DNA of 64,000 bases from Fistulifera solaris (GCA_030295235.1 AP026140.1:62001-126000), one strand, 5' to 3'; positions 33,740 to 45,539 are shown, counted from the stretch's first letter. Program-made: numbers and translations. Notes: generated from the sequence alone by a model not told the origin.

Positions 33740-34596
33740 ATGAAGAATGACAAGATGTTACGACGAATCAACTTTGCTTGGGTAATACTCTTCGGCTTGT
33801 TTTCATGTTCAAGATCAGCTATGGTTATCACCTTAGGTGACTCGTATGCGGCTGGAACAGGTGCGCAGGCATTGCGGAAGGAGTACGATGATACAACTTG
33901 CTACGTCGAAGATGACACAAGTCCTGGAGGAAAATATGCTTCCGCACGTGGTTTGAAGCACATTGTGGCAGCTTGTAGTGGTGACCTCGTCATTGATACT
34001 GTGGCGCAATGGGATGATTTGCAGCTACGTTATTCCAATGAAGCTACGGATCTTTGGGAAGGATCGGTTATTCTTGTGACTACCGGCGGAAATTCGCTCG
34101 AGTCGATTCGTGGTGACGACTTTGTAGAAGGTCTGATTCGCTGTTTGACTGTTCCGCGTTGTTACGAACCCCCAGAAAATCAGGTTGCGAACTATGATGC
34201 AGTGCAAGCCGAACTAGAGCAATTTTACTCTCAGTTAGCGGTACAAGCATATCGAGCGACAGTCCGAGTTATCGGATATCCGAAAGTATTCAATTCTAAC
34301 CGGCTTCGATGCTCGATTCCTGGGATAACAGTTCGGGAAGCCGACTTTTTGACAATATCGTAATTGGAATGAATGATCGGATTGTGACGGCCATCGACGC
34401 AGTAAAGTCAAGTTTTCCTGACTTCGACATACGGTTTGTCGATGTCACAAACTATTATACGAACGGTGCATGCTCGCCCTTCAAATCTCGCCAAGTACGA
34501 AATCTAAATGCGCGCTTTCCCCGTTCCAGTTTTCATCCCACACAAAATGGATACGATAAATCATATGGGGCTCTGCTAGATACAATGAATGGCTGA
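33740..34596 (+). CDS. Secreted SGNH/GDSL-type hydrolase, tandem copy 1
   Basis: About 285 residues. Signal peptide LRRINFAWVILFGLFSCSRS; the ATG at 33755 is an alternative start. Block I is VITLGDSYAAGTG with the nucleophile Ser in GDSY; a GGNS block carries the oxyanion Gly and Asn; the last block is SFHPTQNGY, with the catalytic His but Ser in place of the usual Asp. Conserved Cys residues (TTCYVED, AACSGD, GACSPF) suggest disulphides. Members cleave ester bonds of lipids or acetylated glycans; the substrate is unknown. One T seems missing in 34346-34350 between READ and FDNIVIGMNDRIV. The second copy has the same break at the same codon. Confidence 0.7.
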
Positions 34597-35062
34597 TTGC
34601 GGTAATTTGAGAAAGAGAGGTGGATTAGTAAGTCGAAAGCCAAAAAAAACACCACCGGTTCACCGTAAAGGGTTTCTTCATTTATGAGATATGTCACTTC
34701 ATTGACCGCCCAATTGAGCAGTTTTCCGGTGAAGAAAAGGCAAGTTTGTCGGTTGGTTTACAAATCTTCTGCGAGATCTTTCACGCTTTCAAGTCGCTCA
34801 TAGCAAAACGAGGGGCCGAACACTTTCCCGAGACTGACTTCTGTTTTCAGTCACGATTGCCGAAAGAAGCGAGGACTTACTTAATACTGTGAGCCACAAA
34901 GTACTAAGTGCCTGACCTAACGGCCATAACCCATAACATAACGGCCCTCTTCGATCGTCGTCATCGCGTAGAACGCACAATAATTTCGTCCTCTTTCTTT
35001 CATCGGAAACAAACAACAACACTTCTCTACCGAATATCGATTATTTCTGTCAGACGAAGCCG

Positions 35063-35909
35063 ATGTTATTCGCAGTACGGTCGCTTCTTGTTGCATTGTT
35101 GTGCTATGCCGCCGTTCCGCTAACGCAAGCAGCCTTAGTTGTGACGATCGGAGATTCGTATGCGGCTGGAACAGGCATTCATGCTTTGCGGAAGGAATAT
35201 GATGATACGTATTGTTACGTTGAGGTAGACACCATTCCTGGAGGAAAATACGCTTCCACGAGAGGACTGGAGCATGTTGTAACGGCGTGCGCGGGTGATA
35301 CGATTGATGCAACTGTAGCACAATGGAACGATTTGCAACTTCGCTACCCAGACGAAGTTGCCGATCTATGGGAAGGATCGGTGATTATTATTTCCACAGG
35401 AGGGAACTCCGCGCTCACGAGACGAGGCGAGAATTTCGAAGAAAGTTTAGCTAGAGTGTTAAGGACTCGACGATTTCACGAGGATGAATTGAACCAAGTA
35501 GGAAATTTAGGTGACGTGCAAACAGAGCTGGAAACATTTTATTCTCAACTGGCGGTCGAAGCGGCAGAAGCGACCGTTCGGGTGATGGGTTACCCTTTAT
35601 TTTCAATTCTAATCCACTGAAATGTTTCATCCCTGGAATCCGTGTCGCAGAAGCCAACTTTTTGACGAAACAGTGGTCGAATTGAATGAAGTCATTGTTG
35701 CGGCTATCGAAACAGTTAAGACCGCATTTCCTAGCTTTGACATCCGCTACGTCGATGTTGCTCCTTCTTACGGCAGCGGCGCTTGCTCTCCTTTCAAATT
35801 CCGCCATATAAGAGACATCAATGTTCGGGCTCCGGTTACCAGCTTCCATCCAACGCAAGGCGGATATGATAGAGCTTACGGGGCTTTTCTGCGGACGATG
35901 TTAATCTAA
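35063..35909 (+). CDS. Secreted SGNH/GDSL-type hydrolase, tandem copy 2
   Basis: About 282 residues, signal peptide SLLVALLCYAAVPLTQA. Same blocks as copy 1: VVTIGDSYAAGTGIHALRKE, STGGNSA, SFHPTQGGYDRAYGAF, and matching Cys positions. Two one-base losses, in C-run 35593-35595 (GYP-FIFNSN) and T-run 35659-35663 (EAN-FFDETVV), split the frame; both flanks align with copy 1. About 470 bp separate the two genes. Divergence between them is spread along the length, so the duplication is not very recent. Confidence 0.7.
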
Positions 35910-36159
35910 TTGGGTCGAAGTTACATAGGACGCTCTCCTACTAAAGGTGCTGCTCGTAAAAATGTTTGTAAATAGCGTATTCTTTAAGTGCTCTCATTTC
36001 GAATCAATTACTAGCAGCGATACTTTGACATAGTCTAGTCCAAGTAATTGGCTCTACATCTCAACATCTTGTCGCCATGTGGAATCAGCTCGTCTCATAG
36101 TCTGCTATCACATCCGCTCAGGGATCAAAATGGGGAACTTTAACGATGTTCAGAGCGGT

Positions 36160-36400
36160 TAATTAAAAGTGTTTTACTCTCAACCGGCGGCAGAAGCGGC
36201 GGAAGTGACTGTTCGTGTGATGGGATATCCTAAGATTTTCAATTCGAATCGCTTCAAATCGTTCATGCCAGGGATAACGGCCCGAGAAGCCAAAACTTTT
36301 GACGATCCCATCTAAAATGAATGATCGAATCGCTGCGAGCGTTGACACAGTACAATCCCGGTTTTTGACATTCATTTATTGACACTGTTGCGTTACAAGC
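36160..36400 (+). pseudogene. Decayed third copy of the SGNH hydrolase
   Basis: A fragment matching the middle of copies 1 and 2: VFYSQPAAEAAEVTVRVMGY, PKIFNSNRF, FMPGITAREAKTFDD, then a stop (TAA) and NDRI-like remains. It lacks the GDSY start and the His block. In this copy the EAKTFDD segment keeps one frame where both intact copies appear to lose a base. Confidence 0.75.
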
Positions 36401-36646
36401 ATGCTGTCGACACCCTGGAGCTGTGCATGCAAGATAAGTGTGCCGTTACTGGTCAACAACGATAATTTTGCAGGCGATGCCTAGAGATGATGAGAGCAGC
36501 TTGCGATAATGAGTCGGTCTCCGTCACCTGCACTAAAGACAATTAACGATATCCGCTCAGCGTCCTCAGTGTTGTGTTGGCATAAAACTTTGTTGCTCCC
36601 CGCAATGAAAGCCATGAAGATTTCGTGCCAAGCAAACTCTACACCC

Positions 36647-37994
36647 TCACCGAATCGCTTTCATCTGATCTTGATCATTTAGCAACTGGACAAGCTGTAG
36701 TAAAAGCAGCGAGATCATCGGTTTCGCCAAACGCATCCAATACTGTGGACCTTCTCCTTTCGCTTTGCTTTCCATGGTGTACCAGCAACCTCCACCAAAC
36801 ACCAGTGTCAATCCCACCATAGTCCCTCGCGTAACTGTCTCCCGAAACCACACAATCGCCATGACAATGGCGAACACGCGTTACCAGCATTGAGTAGAGA
36901 ATGTGTCAATGCCGAACAGTAGCCAAGAGTGATCATGGAAAGTGAATTGTACATTGGATGCCACGTCAAAATACCCCAATGGATGCCGTGGATTGTCGCA
37001 TCAAAAACATCCAAAGCGACGGGGAGTGATTGATGCAGGCCCAACAAGAGAAAGAGCATCATGGAAAACGCTACCATGAACCACGCCGATTGCCAAGAGA
37101 GTTTTGTGAATTGCATCAACGAAGTCTCGAGAACACCGGTTGACGGTGGACTGCTACTCGACGGTTGAGCCGAATTATTGCTGTGTTGTTGGCGTTGCAA
37201 CACATTCCGCGTCGAAAGGGTAAAACCGCTGAGCAGTGCAAAGGTTACGGCATGGACGTGTGGCTGGCTACTTTTGGATTGAATGAGCGAAATGGCCGCC
37301 CCGACCGTCAGGATCATGCTACTCGCGACTCCCATGGTAAGTAATTTGCGTTCGTCGGGCAAGAAAAGACGAGTCAATAAGAGAATTTCGAACGGTTCCA
37401 ACAATTTAATGATTTGTACCTGCGGGAAAGAACTTTGTGAGCGAGTTGGAAGATGTGAAGTCAACACTCTGAAACTTCGAAAAAGACTTACAAGAGAAGC
37501 AGAGCCGTACATATAACCCAGATTTGTACAGATGCTTCCGATTCCGTGCAACGCAGACGAAATGCTTTCGCGGAACTGAAATATAGTAAACACGGAACGG
37601 TCGGGGCTACGGAATGACCTCTGCGTTGAAATAATAGAGAGAAGAGCATGAAGCAGCAGAAGGACATAACCGACAAGTGCTCCGAGAAACAGTTGAAGCG
37701 TAGTGACAACCGAAGTGATTGCGGTGATGGTGAACAGTGAGTTCGTCATGAGATTTTCTTCTTTTGTACAAGGTCTTTTATGAAACCAGAAAAGCTTTGC
37801 ATGGAAATGCCATTCATTCCGTTCGTAGTATACCAAGCGGCGACCATAAGAAAGAAAGATGCATAATAGCGGATTTGAACAAGTCCTATTAGCCATATTG
37901 ACTGCACTTGCTCACTGTTGTGAACCAGCGGCAACGTTTCCTGTAATTTAATTCTACTTTGCGCACCCTCTCTCGGCGCTGTCAACGACGACAT
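36647..37994 (-). CDS. Nucleotide-sugar / triose-phosphate transporter (TPT/NST, DMT superfamily)
   Basis: Exons 37994-37492 and 37419-36647; about 425 residues, ten predicted helices. Family marks: the first helix ASFFLMVAAWYTTNGMNGIS, the LLEPFEILLLTRLFL helix with the L-E-P that matches A-L-E-P of TPTs, and the signature near the end HSLLNAGKRVFAIVMAIVWF (N-x-x-K-R) followed by a helix with GLTLVFGGGCWYT. It exchanges nucleotide sugars for NMP, or phosphorylated C3-C6 compounds for phosphate, in Golgi or plastid membranes. No plastid presequence is visible. Indels: one base missing in the T-run 37762-37765 and one in TT 36881-36882 (both plus-strand positions). Substrate not deducible. Confidence 0.75.
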
Positions 37995-38421
37995 GAGCGA
38001 ATGCAAAGTTTTTTCGAGAAGTTAAGCTGCCTGCGTGCCGCTGTCGTCGCTTTCCGAGCAAACTACTTCGATCACAAAGATGAGGATGAGATTTATTCGA
38101 CGATGAGGTTCATTCGCCTTTTATTCATTCAATATTGCAATATTCACCCGAGGGAAAAAATGACGAAAAAGATCCGCCAGATCGACTCACGATGGAAAAT
38201 GCAGTCGTGATAAAGGTAAAGTAGTTGAGGTAACACTTTGGGCCTGTATTGTACTCGGTGGTAAGCACGCACGCAAGATAATGATCCACAAACTATTCGA
38301 TGCAAAGAAATCGCTTGCTTTCTCCGACATGAATCTTTTGCGGCATGAAACGACAACAATCGATAACCGACATCGAATTGGTTATTAGTTATTATAAGGT
38401 ACGTGAATAAACGGAAAATGC

Positions 38422-38500
38422 GGTGCTTCGAATGTCTACGTAGCTTTTGCGTAGGCCTCGTAGGGAAACTTATCAACAGAGGGGCACCCGGATATAAAAA
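38422..38500. repeat. Solo copy of the ~75-bp hairpin element
   Basis: GTGCTTCGAATGTCTACGTA, loop, GCGTAGGCCTCGTAGGGAAA, then CTTATCAACAGAGGGG and CACCCGGATAT. Same order as the arrays at 29.8 and 42.4 kb; the stem changes (CTACG..CGTAG) remain paired. Confidence 0.75.
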
Positions 38501-38702
38501 AGTAGTATACACTTGGGTTCAGACAACAATGGGACACGGTAAGGCAACGAGTACGTCAGCAACGAGAAAAGGAAACGCGTTCCTTTTGCACGCCTGTGCA
38601 CGCGAACATCATGAAACGAAAAAGATGAAACCTAATTACCTTAAAGGTTTCTCCTAGTCTTATTAATTCATCAGTATTAAAGCATCCTTCTCCTTATAGC
38701 TC

Positions 38703-40363
38703 ATGAGGTTGACGGCTTTTACCGCCGCTGTAATACAAGCGCTTCCTGCTGTTCATTCGTTTGGAGTACACAGGAATTCCGCGTTCTCATCGTTTCGTCT
38801 GTATCAACAACCCGAATGGTCCGATTTTGACGACTTTGTGGGCGATGAAACGGCCAATTTGTCTTCGTTCTTTGCATCTCGGCCACCGGATAATTCGGCT
38901 TGCTCGACACGACAATTCTCGTTGGGTGCTGACCTCATTCTTTCTGATTTTGTCGGCAATATGGGCTTTGAAGAAGGTGCGTGTGTCCTGCATTGTGCTG
39001 TTGTCACCATTCCATTCAACCTCATTCCTACAAAAATGTTTCTTCTTACAACAAAGTAACGGACTGGGAATACTATTACCAAGATGACGATCAATCGAAT
39101 CGAAAAGTCGTACAACCGAATCCATTTGATAAATCGAAACCGAAACGAACACGAACGAGCAGTGGTTCGGTCGTACGCATCTTTCGTGCCGAATTTGTGG
39201 GACAACTGGGCGGGATATTGCGGGCACAAGGATTGGATCAGCGTTGTATCATTAAAGAGTTTAGTGGGAATTTGGCCTTGGAGTTGGCACAGAAAGAAAC
39301 GGAATCGCTGGGACGCGTGCAATCCTTACTTCTGGCGAAAGATAAGGCCTATCAACAAGGAGAATGGACGAAAATTGCCAGTGCTCGATCCGTACAGTTA
39401 CGTCAAGACAATGCAAACGTGGCTACTTTATTGCAAGAATTGAAACAATATCCCTTTGTGGGAATGCTGGGAGAAGTCAATTTGGCCGAACTCGACGATG
39501 AATGGGATCCAAATGAATTTTATCGTGCATTGGGAGTCAAGCCACCATCGCCCGATGCCATTTGGTTAGTGTACGAATACGCGGGACTCTCGACCATCCA
39601 GGCGTATGCCAAGCCGGCTGTAATCAAACGGTCAAAACTGCCTCCGTCACGGGGATTCTTTGGGAATGTCATTGAACCACCAGCTCTGCCGCCCTTTGCC
39701 GAACGAGCGGATTTCGTTGTAAAAGGCATTATCAAGGGTGCAATTGAGGCAGTGGCTCAACTGCACGAAGCTGGTTTAGTGCATCGTTCGATTGGACGGA
39801 CTAGCATTTACCTGTCCAGTACGACACAAGACAAAACGGAAGCAGTGTCTGTATTCAATACACGACGACAAATATTGCGCGTGAAAGTAGCGGACTTGGG
39901 GTTCTCGGGTCTGTACAAAGATTCAACACAAAGTGAAGAATTCTGTGCCCGGGCACGAACGTTTGGTTTGTCGTTCCGAAAAGGAGATAACAATGTTGCG
40001 ACGGCCAATTTCAGCATTGCCGAGGACATGCATGCCCTCGGATTTGTGATTCTAGCATTATTGTTAAACTCCTTGGCAGAACTACCAAATCCCAACTTTC
40101 AAATGCCCAATACTGACGAAGATACTTTACAACGTCTACTGGGAGAAATTTTCGAAAAAGACATGGATCAATTTCGAGAATATGTGGAAGCCGAAGATAT
40201 TTGGACCGACCTCGTTCAACTACTGGATGAAAACGATCGTGCCGGTTGGAAGGTGTTGGAAACGCTCATGCTAGCACGTGAAAAAGCTAGCAAGAACAAG
40301 GATACGCAACAATTGTTTTCCATCCGAGGTCTACTCAATAGCCCTTTTTCGCCTAATCGGTGA
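38703..40363 (+). CDS. Plastid-targeted protein-kinase-like protein, probable pseudokinase
   Basis: Exons 38703-38976 and 39057-40363; 526 residues. Signal peptide (LTAFTAAVIQALPAVHS) followed by F-G-V, an A/S-F-type plastid site. After an acidic region come VVRIFRAEFVGQLGG and CIIKEFSG (likely VAIK lysine strand), VYEYAG at the hinge, LHEAGLVHRSIGRTSIYL where the HRD loop should be, and VKVADLGFSGLY in place of DFG. The catalytic Asp of HRD and the following Asn are replaced (HRS, then S), while the D of D-L-G remains. Later GFVILALLLNSLAE fits helix F. So the fold is a kinase, catalysis is doubtful. Confidence 0.7.
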
Positions 40364-40556
40364 TCGAAAGAATAGAAAATGAGACGCTAACAATATTACT
40401 TGTTACTACTGGCTGATACCGATGCGACTGACGGGGGCTCCCATTTCAAATATTGAGGTAGACAGAGCAGCAGCTTTTTACTGTGGCATGCAGACTGGTT
40501 AGAAATATATTTTCCAAAATAGACAAAACATAAAATAGACAAGCAGTGCCGTCCAC

Positions 40557-42141
40557 TTACTCCTTTTTCATGTAATTACGAATGATGGATTGTTTGACGT
40601 AGATGACGTGTTGGCCTTTCCAAACCTAAATGTATCACAAAAATTGCAGGAGTTAAATTGAAAATGTCGACAAACCATGCACCGAGAAACCAAATTTTTG
40701 TCCTTACCTTTATCATATCGAGGTATTGTAACGTGGAAATGATATCTTCAGATCGAATTCCGGTTTCCGCGGATATCTGAGTGATATTCGTATCCACTGT
40801 CACGTCGTGATTGGCAAAGTAAAGCATCAGGACGTGTGTCCAGTAACTACGATAAGACAGTTTTCCCAGATCCGACAAAGGCTTTTCGGGAGAACCTGTC
40901 TTGTTTTCCAGCTTGGTCAATTCATAAGAAAGACTAATGATGAATTTTCCAAAACCGCACTTTTGATACTGTGGAAACGTCAAAATGCAAGCTAAATTGT
41001 ATCCCTCCGAGGAATTCTAGAGTTGATCAAAGAGGTACAGCGTTTCATTGTGAGCATGGGCGTGATTCAATAAAACATAGTTCTTTGGTGCCACCTTGAC
41101 CTACTTTTTTCTTTCGAGAAATATCCCACAATGTGTGCTCCTTCCGCATCCACTTTGGTGACGATGTAAAAGAGAAATGGTGTCGTTTCAAAGTACAACG
41201 TTTTGTGATCCAGAAACAATTTGGCCAAAAGGCACAGCTTTTGACAATACACCCGATGTTCCTTTCCATCAATTTCGTATACGGACACATCCTCGTGACG
41301 GTATATTTCTTTTCCGGGAGGATGACGATGCGCACAAACGTGATGTTTGTAGGTTTTGAAATTTTTCATATACGAGAGACAATATTCACAAACGTACAAG
41401 GTTTCCAAATCACAATACGCCGCGGGGAATGGACTGTAATACCATGTTTCGACTTGCCATTTCCCAATTACAATGGTTTCAATGTTTTTGACCTTGGTGG
41501 CCTCTTCGTGTTCACGTTCGAGTGTCGGATCTTCCCCATGCCAGTTGCCACCCGAAAGTAAATCTTTAGGTTCGGTTGTAGCGTCCGCCTCGTCATTTTC
41601 TCCATAAGATTGTTGATTGGCAGGGTGATAATTCGACATACTACTCCGACGACGAGACGGCCGACCGACAGCGCCAGTCGTAGAAGAAGACGTAGGATCG
41701 TTTTCGTCGGCCGCGTCCTCGGCGTGTCGTTGCAACGTATTCAGTTGAAATTTGTCTAGTGTAACCCATTCATCGAGACGTCTGTGATAGAAGAAAGAGT
41801 AGACAGGAAAATGTCCCGAACGCAAAGACACAGATAAGTAAAGAGCTAGCACACGAATCAAGAGCACAGAGCAACCACACGTACCGATCATGATTCATAT
41901 AATGAACGTAATACTCTACTTCATCGGCGGGGAGTGAATCTACATTAACGTCAGCTTCATTCTTTTTGTTAGCAGCCTTGCGCTTCCGATGATGAAGAGG
42001 TCTGCGATGAATGACTATTGCATCTAAATATTCTCCCTCCTCTTCACGCCATTGTACTTGACATCGGTCGTGAACTTGTAAAGGCGCCGTTAGAGTCGTT
42101 TCCGTCGTTTCTGTCACTGCTTCTGCTGCTGTATCGATCAT
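40557..42141 (-). CDS. MYST-family histone acetyltransferase (ESA1/TIP60-like)
   Basis: Exons 42141-41885, 41781-41105, 41016-40708 and 40625-40557; 436 residues. N-terminal chromo-barrel ([16 protein letters not shown]), Ser/Asp-rich linker, then the C2HC zinc finger ([19 protein letters not shown]) and the HAT core: [20 protein letters not shown] (family K-autoacetylation region), [20 protein letters not shown] (catalytic Glu vicinity), then [17 protein letters not shown] (acetyl-CoA loop Q-x-x-G-x-G) and SYWTHVLM. It acetylates histone H4/H2A in NuA4-type complexes. At the exon 2 end the A-run (plus T-run 41105-41110) is one base too long for phase; one fewer gives SKEK|NSSE, as in relatives. 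Confidence 0.9.
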
Positions 42142-42432
42142 CGTTAGGCTTGTGTCACTTATTTTGGACTAAATAAAGTATAGAGAAGGTATTAGAATGA
42201 AAACAATGGTGCAAAATGCGGTCAATGTGATGAATGGGAAGTAAATTTTATAGGTGCATCTAAATAAGTACACGGACCATGGACAGATTGTCGCTGACGC
42301 CGTCTATGGCCGAAAAATTTTACCGGCGTGATGATAATGCGATGCGGAAAACAGTCTCTCTTTGATAATCAACGCTTTCACCTTCATGGCAATCGGCTGC
42401 GCAATACATCAAAGTCAAACGCATACAAACTG

Positions 42433-42945
42433 CAACGCTTTGAATTTGAATGCCTACACGTTCTTTCACGTACCTTGTCGTAGGGAAATTTATCGGCAGA
42501 GGGACAACCCGGATATTGGGCACTTTCGATCACACCATTTTTCGCGTCTTTTCGACACCAAAGTCAATAATTGATTTGCCCAACATCGCTAACGCGAGCC
42601 ACGAAGCAATAATCGATTCTGATTTGACACGAAAACATGAAACAGTACAATAATACAACGCTTCCAGTGTCTACGCGTATTTTACGTAGCCGCTGTAGGA
42701 AATTTATCTCTGTAGGGGCACCCGGATATTGTGCTTTTCGACATCATCCAGTTATTGGATATACGGCACTCAGATGTCAACGTTTCCTTGTCCAACGTAT
42801 TTCCTTCGTATCCGGAAGTGATAAGCACCATCGATTTGAAAAAAAAACATTGATGGAAACGAATGATACGACGCTTCGAAAGTTTACGTAGGTTTCACGT
42901 AGCTTGTCGTACGGAAATTTACCGGCAGAGGGACAACTGGATAAA
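42433..42945. repeat. Second array of three ~75-bp hairpin elements, ~215-bp spacing
   Basis: Copies at about 42433-42517, 42654-42731 and 42868-42945, spaced 221 and 214 bp. All carry ACGCTT..., an inverted TACGT/ACGTA pair, GTAGGGAAATTTATC-like sequence, a CAGAGGG or GTAGGGG step and a CCGGATA-like end. Confidence 0.8.
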
Positions 42946-43063
42946 CTAAAACTTTTCGGACTATGCAAAACTGCAAAACAAGCGAAGTCCCGCCAAGCGT
43001 GACGAAACTAAATTGTCACTAGAAAGAGTGTTACCTAATTACAAACTCCAAACAACCCACTGA

Positions 43064-44275
43064 TCATTGCAAATTCAATTCGTGCGCCAATTCCTTGATA
43101 TCTTCGGCTTCATTCGGTTCCGGAATACCCGGTACCGGGCAGCACGAGACACCAATCGTATTTCGAGTGACCATCTCGGCCATTTGTTGCGCACGCAGTG
43201 GATCCGTCACCCACGTGTGATAGAACTCAAAGGGACATTCGGCTTCTCCTTTTTCTCCATCACCATTGGCATAAACACCCGTATATCCACGATGCGTCAA
43301 TTTGAACAACTGATTCTGGGACTGATCGTGCGCCCGCGCATCACGAATGCCCGAAATGGAGAGTTGTGCGTACTGAATGCCATTGATTTCCGTACCACAC
43401 TCGCCCAACGTTCGACCGTCAGCTCCAATGAGCGCCGAATGCCCAAAATACGTGTACACACCATCGAATCCGGCCGCATTCGCGACCGCCACGTAGACTT
43501 GATTGCACCATGCCATGCACTTGCTCACCATGACTTGCTGTTCCTTGGCGGGGTACATGTATCCCTGGGGACGAATGATGAGTTCGGCGCCCCGCATGGC
43601 ACAATCGCGCCAAATTTCGGGATAGTTGCCGTCGTCGCAAATAATCATGGAGACTTTCATGCCTTTGGGTCCTTCGACGACCGACGTACCCAAGTTTCCC
43701 GGCGTCCAGCCTTCAATCGGGGTCCACGGCAACAGTTTGCGATACTTTTGTACAATTTCTCCTTGATCATTGATCAATACACAGGTATTGTAGGGATTCT
43801 TGTTTGGATGGTCCTCGTGTTGTTCACCCGTGACCGAAAAGACGCCCCACACTCCGACTTCCCGACACGTTTCGCAAAAGAGATCGGTAACCGGACCGGG
43901 AATGGTACATGCCGTATCAAACATTTCTTGTCGATCGTACATGATTCCCATGGTCGAGTATTCGGGGAAGACGATAAGATCCATGCCCGGCAAACCCATC
44001 TTGGTGCCTTTGACGATTTCACACAGCTTCTTGGCATTTTCCATCACATCTTCGTTGGTGTGAAGACGGGGCATGGGGTACTGAAAGACACAGACACCGA
44101 CTGTGTCTGTTCGAATAAGGTAGTGAAAGAGAAAAGAAAAGCATTGTGAGTTACAGGAGTATCTGTGATAGTGCTCAGAGTCAACTGGGAAGGAAACGTA
44201 GTCGATTTCTTGTGAAAATTATCCGATTTCGCTGTACGTACCGGCCGAGCTTGAGATATCTCCATGACGCGACAT
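43064..44275 (-). CDS. Aliphatic amidase / formamidase (AmiE/AmiF type nitrilase-superfamily enzyme)
   Basis: Exons 44275-44242 ([11 protein letters not shown]) and 44100-43064; 356 residues, the length of bacterial AmiE. Catalytic triad of the nitrilase fold: Glu in [14 protein letters not shown], Lys in [14 protein letters not shown], Cys in [20 protein letters not shown]. Further conserved blocks: [40 protein letters not shown] and [13 protein letters not shown]. It hydrolyses short aliphatic amides, or formamide, to the acid and ammonia; useful for nitrogen scavenging. The sequence is far closer to bacterial enzymes than is usual for a eukaryotic gene, yet it carries a 141-bp spliceosomal intron. 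Probably cytosolic. Choice between AmiE and AmiF is open. Confidence 0.9.
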
Positions 44276-44574
44276 GTTTCTTCTTCAAAAGCTGTCTGTT
44301 TTTAAGAAGTTCAGCAACGAATACTACCTGGTAATGATAGATGTTTGCAAAAACGGGGTAAATGGATCGATGACGACGATCCTAAAAAAAAAGAATGAGA
44401 AAAAGAAAAAAGATTTTTGTGAGGAACGCAAAAGAAACTTCCGTCTTCGCGAAGGGAACTTGCCGCGCATGTTGCTCGCACCTCGCACTCGTCAAGGAAC
44501 CTGCCCAGTGAAAAACAAAACTTCCAGATTTTCTGGCTAGATCATCAAACCACCAGTACTCCGTACTTTCATTT

Positions 44575-45518
44575 TCACGTCGAAAATTCCGAGGATCGAA
44601 ACCTTGATTTTTCACTATGAAACGGAGTGTTGGTTTACGCCAGCCAAGACTGGATTGAAACAGTAATCTTGAACCGAACAACAAAGGGTTCCGTTTTGCG
44701 TCTCTTGCATCCGTCCATTGTCATTCAACTGCGAATATAATCATAATAACGGGTAAATAAGGTCACAACATTGATCATTCGGAACTATTTGTTAAAAGTT
44801 TCTTTTATATTCACGTCGAAAATTCCGAGGATCGAAACCTTGATTTTTCACTATGAAACGGAGTGTTGGTTTACGCCAGCCAAGACTGGATTGAAACAGT
44901 AGTCTTGAACCGAACAACCAAGGGTTCCGTTTTGCGTCTCTCGCATCCGTCCATTGTCATTCAACTGCGAATATAATCATAATAACGGGTAAAAAAAGTC
45001 GCAACAATGATTATTTGGAACTATTTGTTAAAAGTCTCTTTTATATTCACGTCGAAAATTCCGAGGATCGAAACCTTGATTTTTCACTATGAAACGGAGT
45101 GTTGGTTTACGCCAGCCAAGACTGGATTGAAACAGTAGTCTTGAACCGAACAACCAAGGGTTCCGTTTTGCGTCTCTCGCATACGTCCATTGTCATTCAA
45201 CTGCGAATATAATCATAATAACGGGTAAATAAGGTCACAACAATGATCATTCGGAACTATTTGTTAAAAGTCTCTTTTATATTCACGTCGAAAATTCCGA
45301 GGATCGAAACCTTGATTTTTCACTATGAAACGGAGTGTTGGTTTACGCCAGCCAAGACTGGATTGAAACAGTAGTCTTGAACCGAACAACAAAGGGTTCC
45401 GTTTTGCGTCTCTTGCATCCGTCCATTGTCATTCAACTGCGAATATAATCATAATAACGGGTAAATAAGGTCACAACAATGATCATTCGGAACTATTTAT
45501 TAAAAGTCTCTTTTATAT
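44575..45518. repeat. Tandem repeat, four nearly identical 236-bp units
   Basis: Units start at 44575, 44811, 45047 and 45283, each 236 bp, and a broken fifth starts at 45519. Differences are a few substitutions per unit, so expansion is recent. Each begins TCACGTCGAAAATTCCGAGG and includes AAACGGAGTGTTGGTTTACG. No reading frame passes through. The array is flanked at 44523 and 45545 by GATTTTCTGG/GAATTTCTGG palindromic sequence. Confidence 0.95.
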
Positions 45519-45539
45519 TCACGTCAAAAATGCGAGGAA

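Noticed and set aside
36160-36400. Functional third SGNH hydrolase
   Set aside because: Both the GDSY and the His block are missing and a stop follows FDD, so it is called a pseudogene.
43067-44149. 360-codon plus-strand frame opposite the amidase
   Set aside because: It is the complement of a strongly conserved enzyme and has no protein features.
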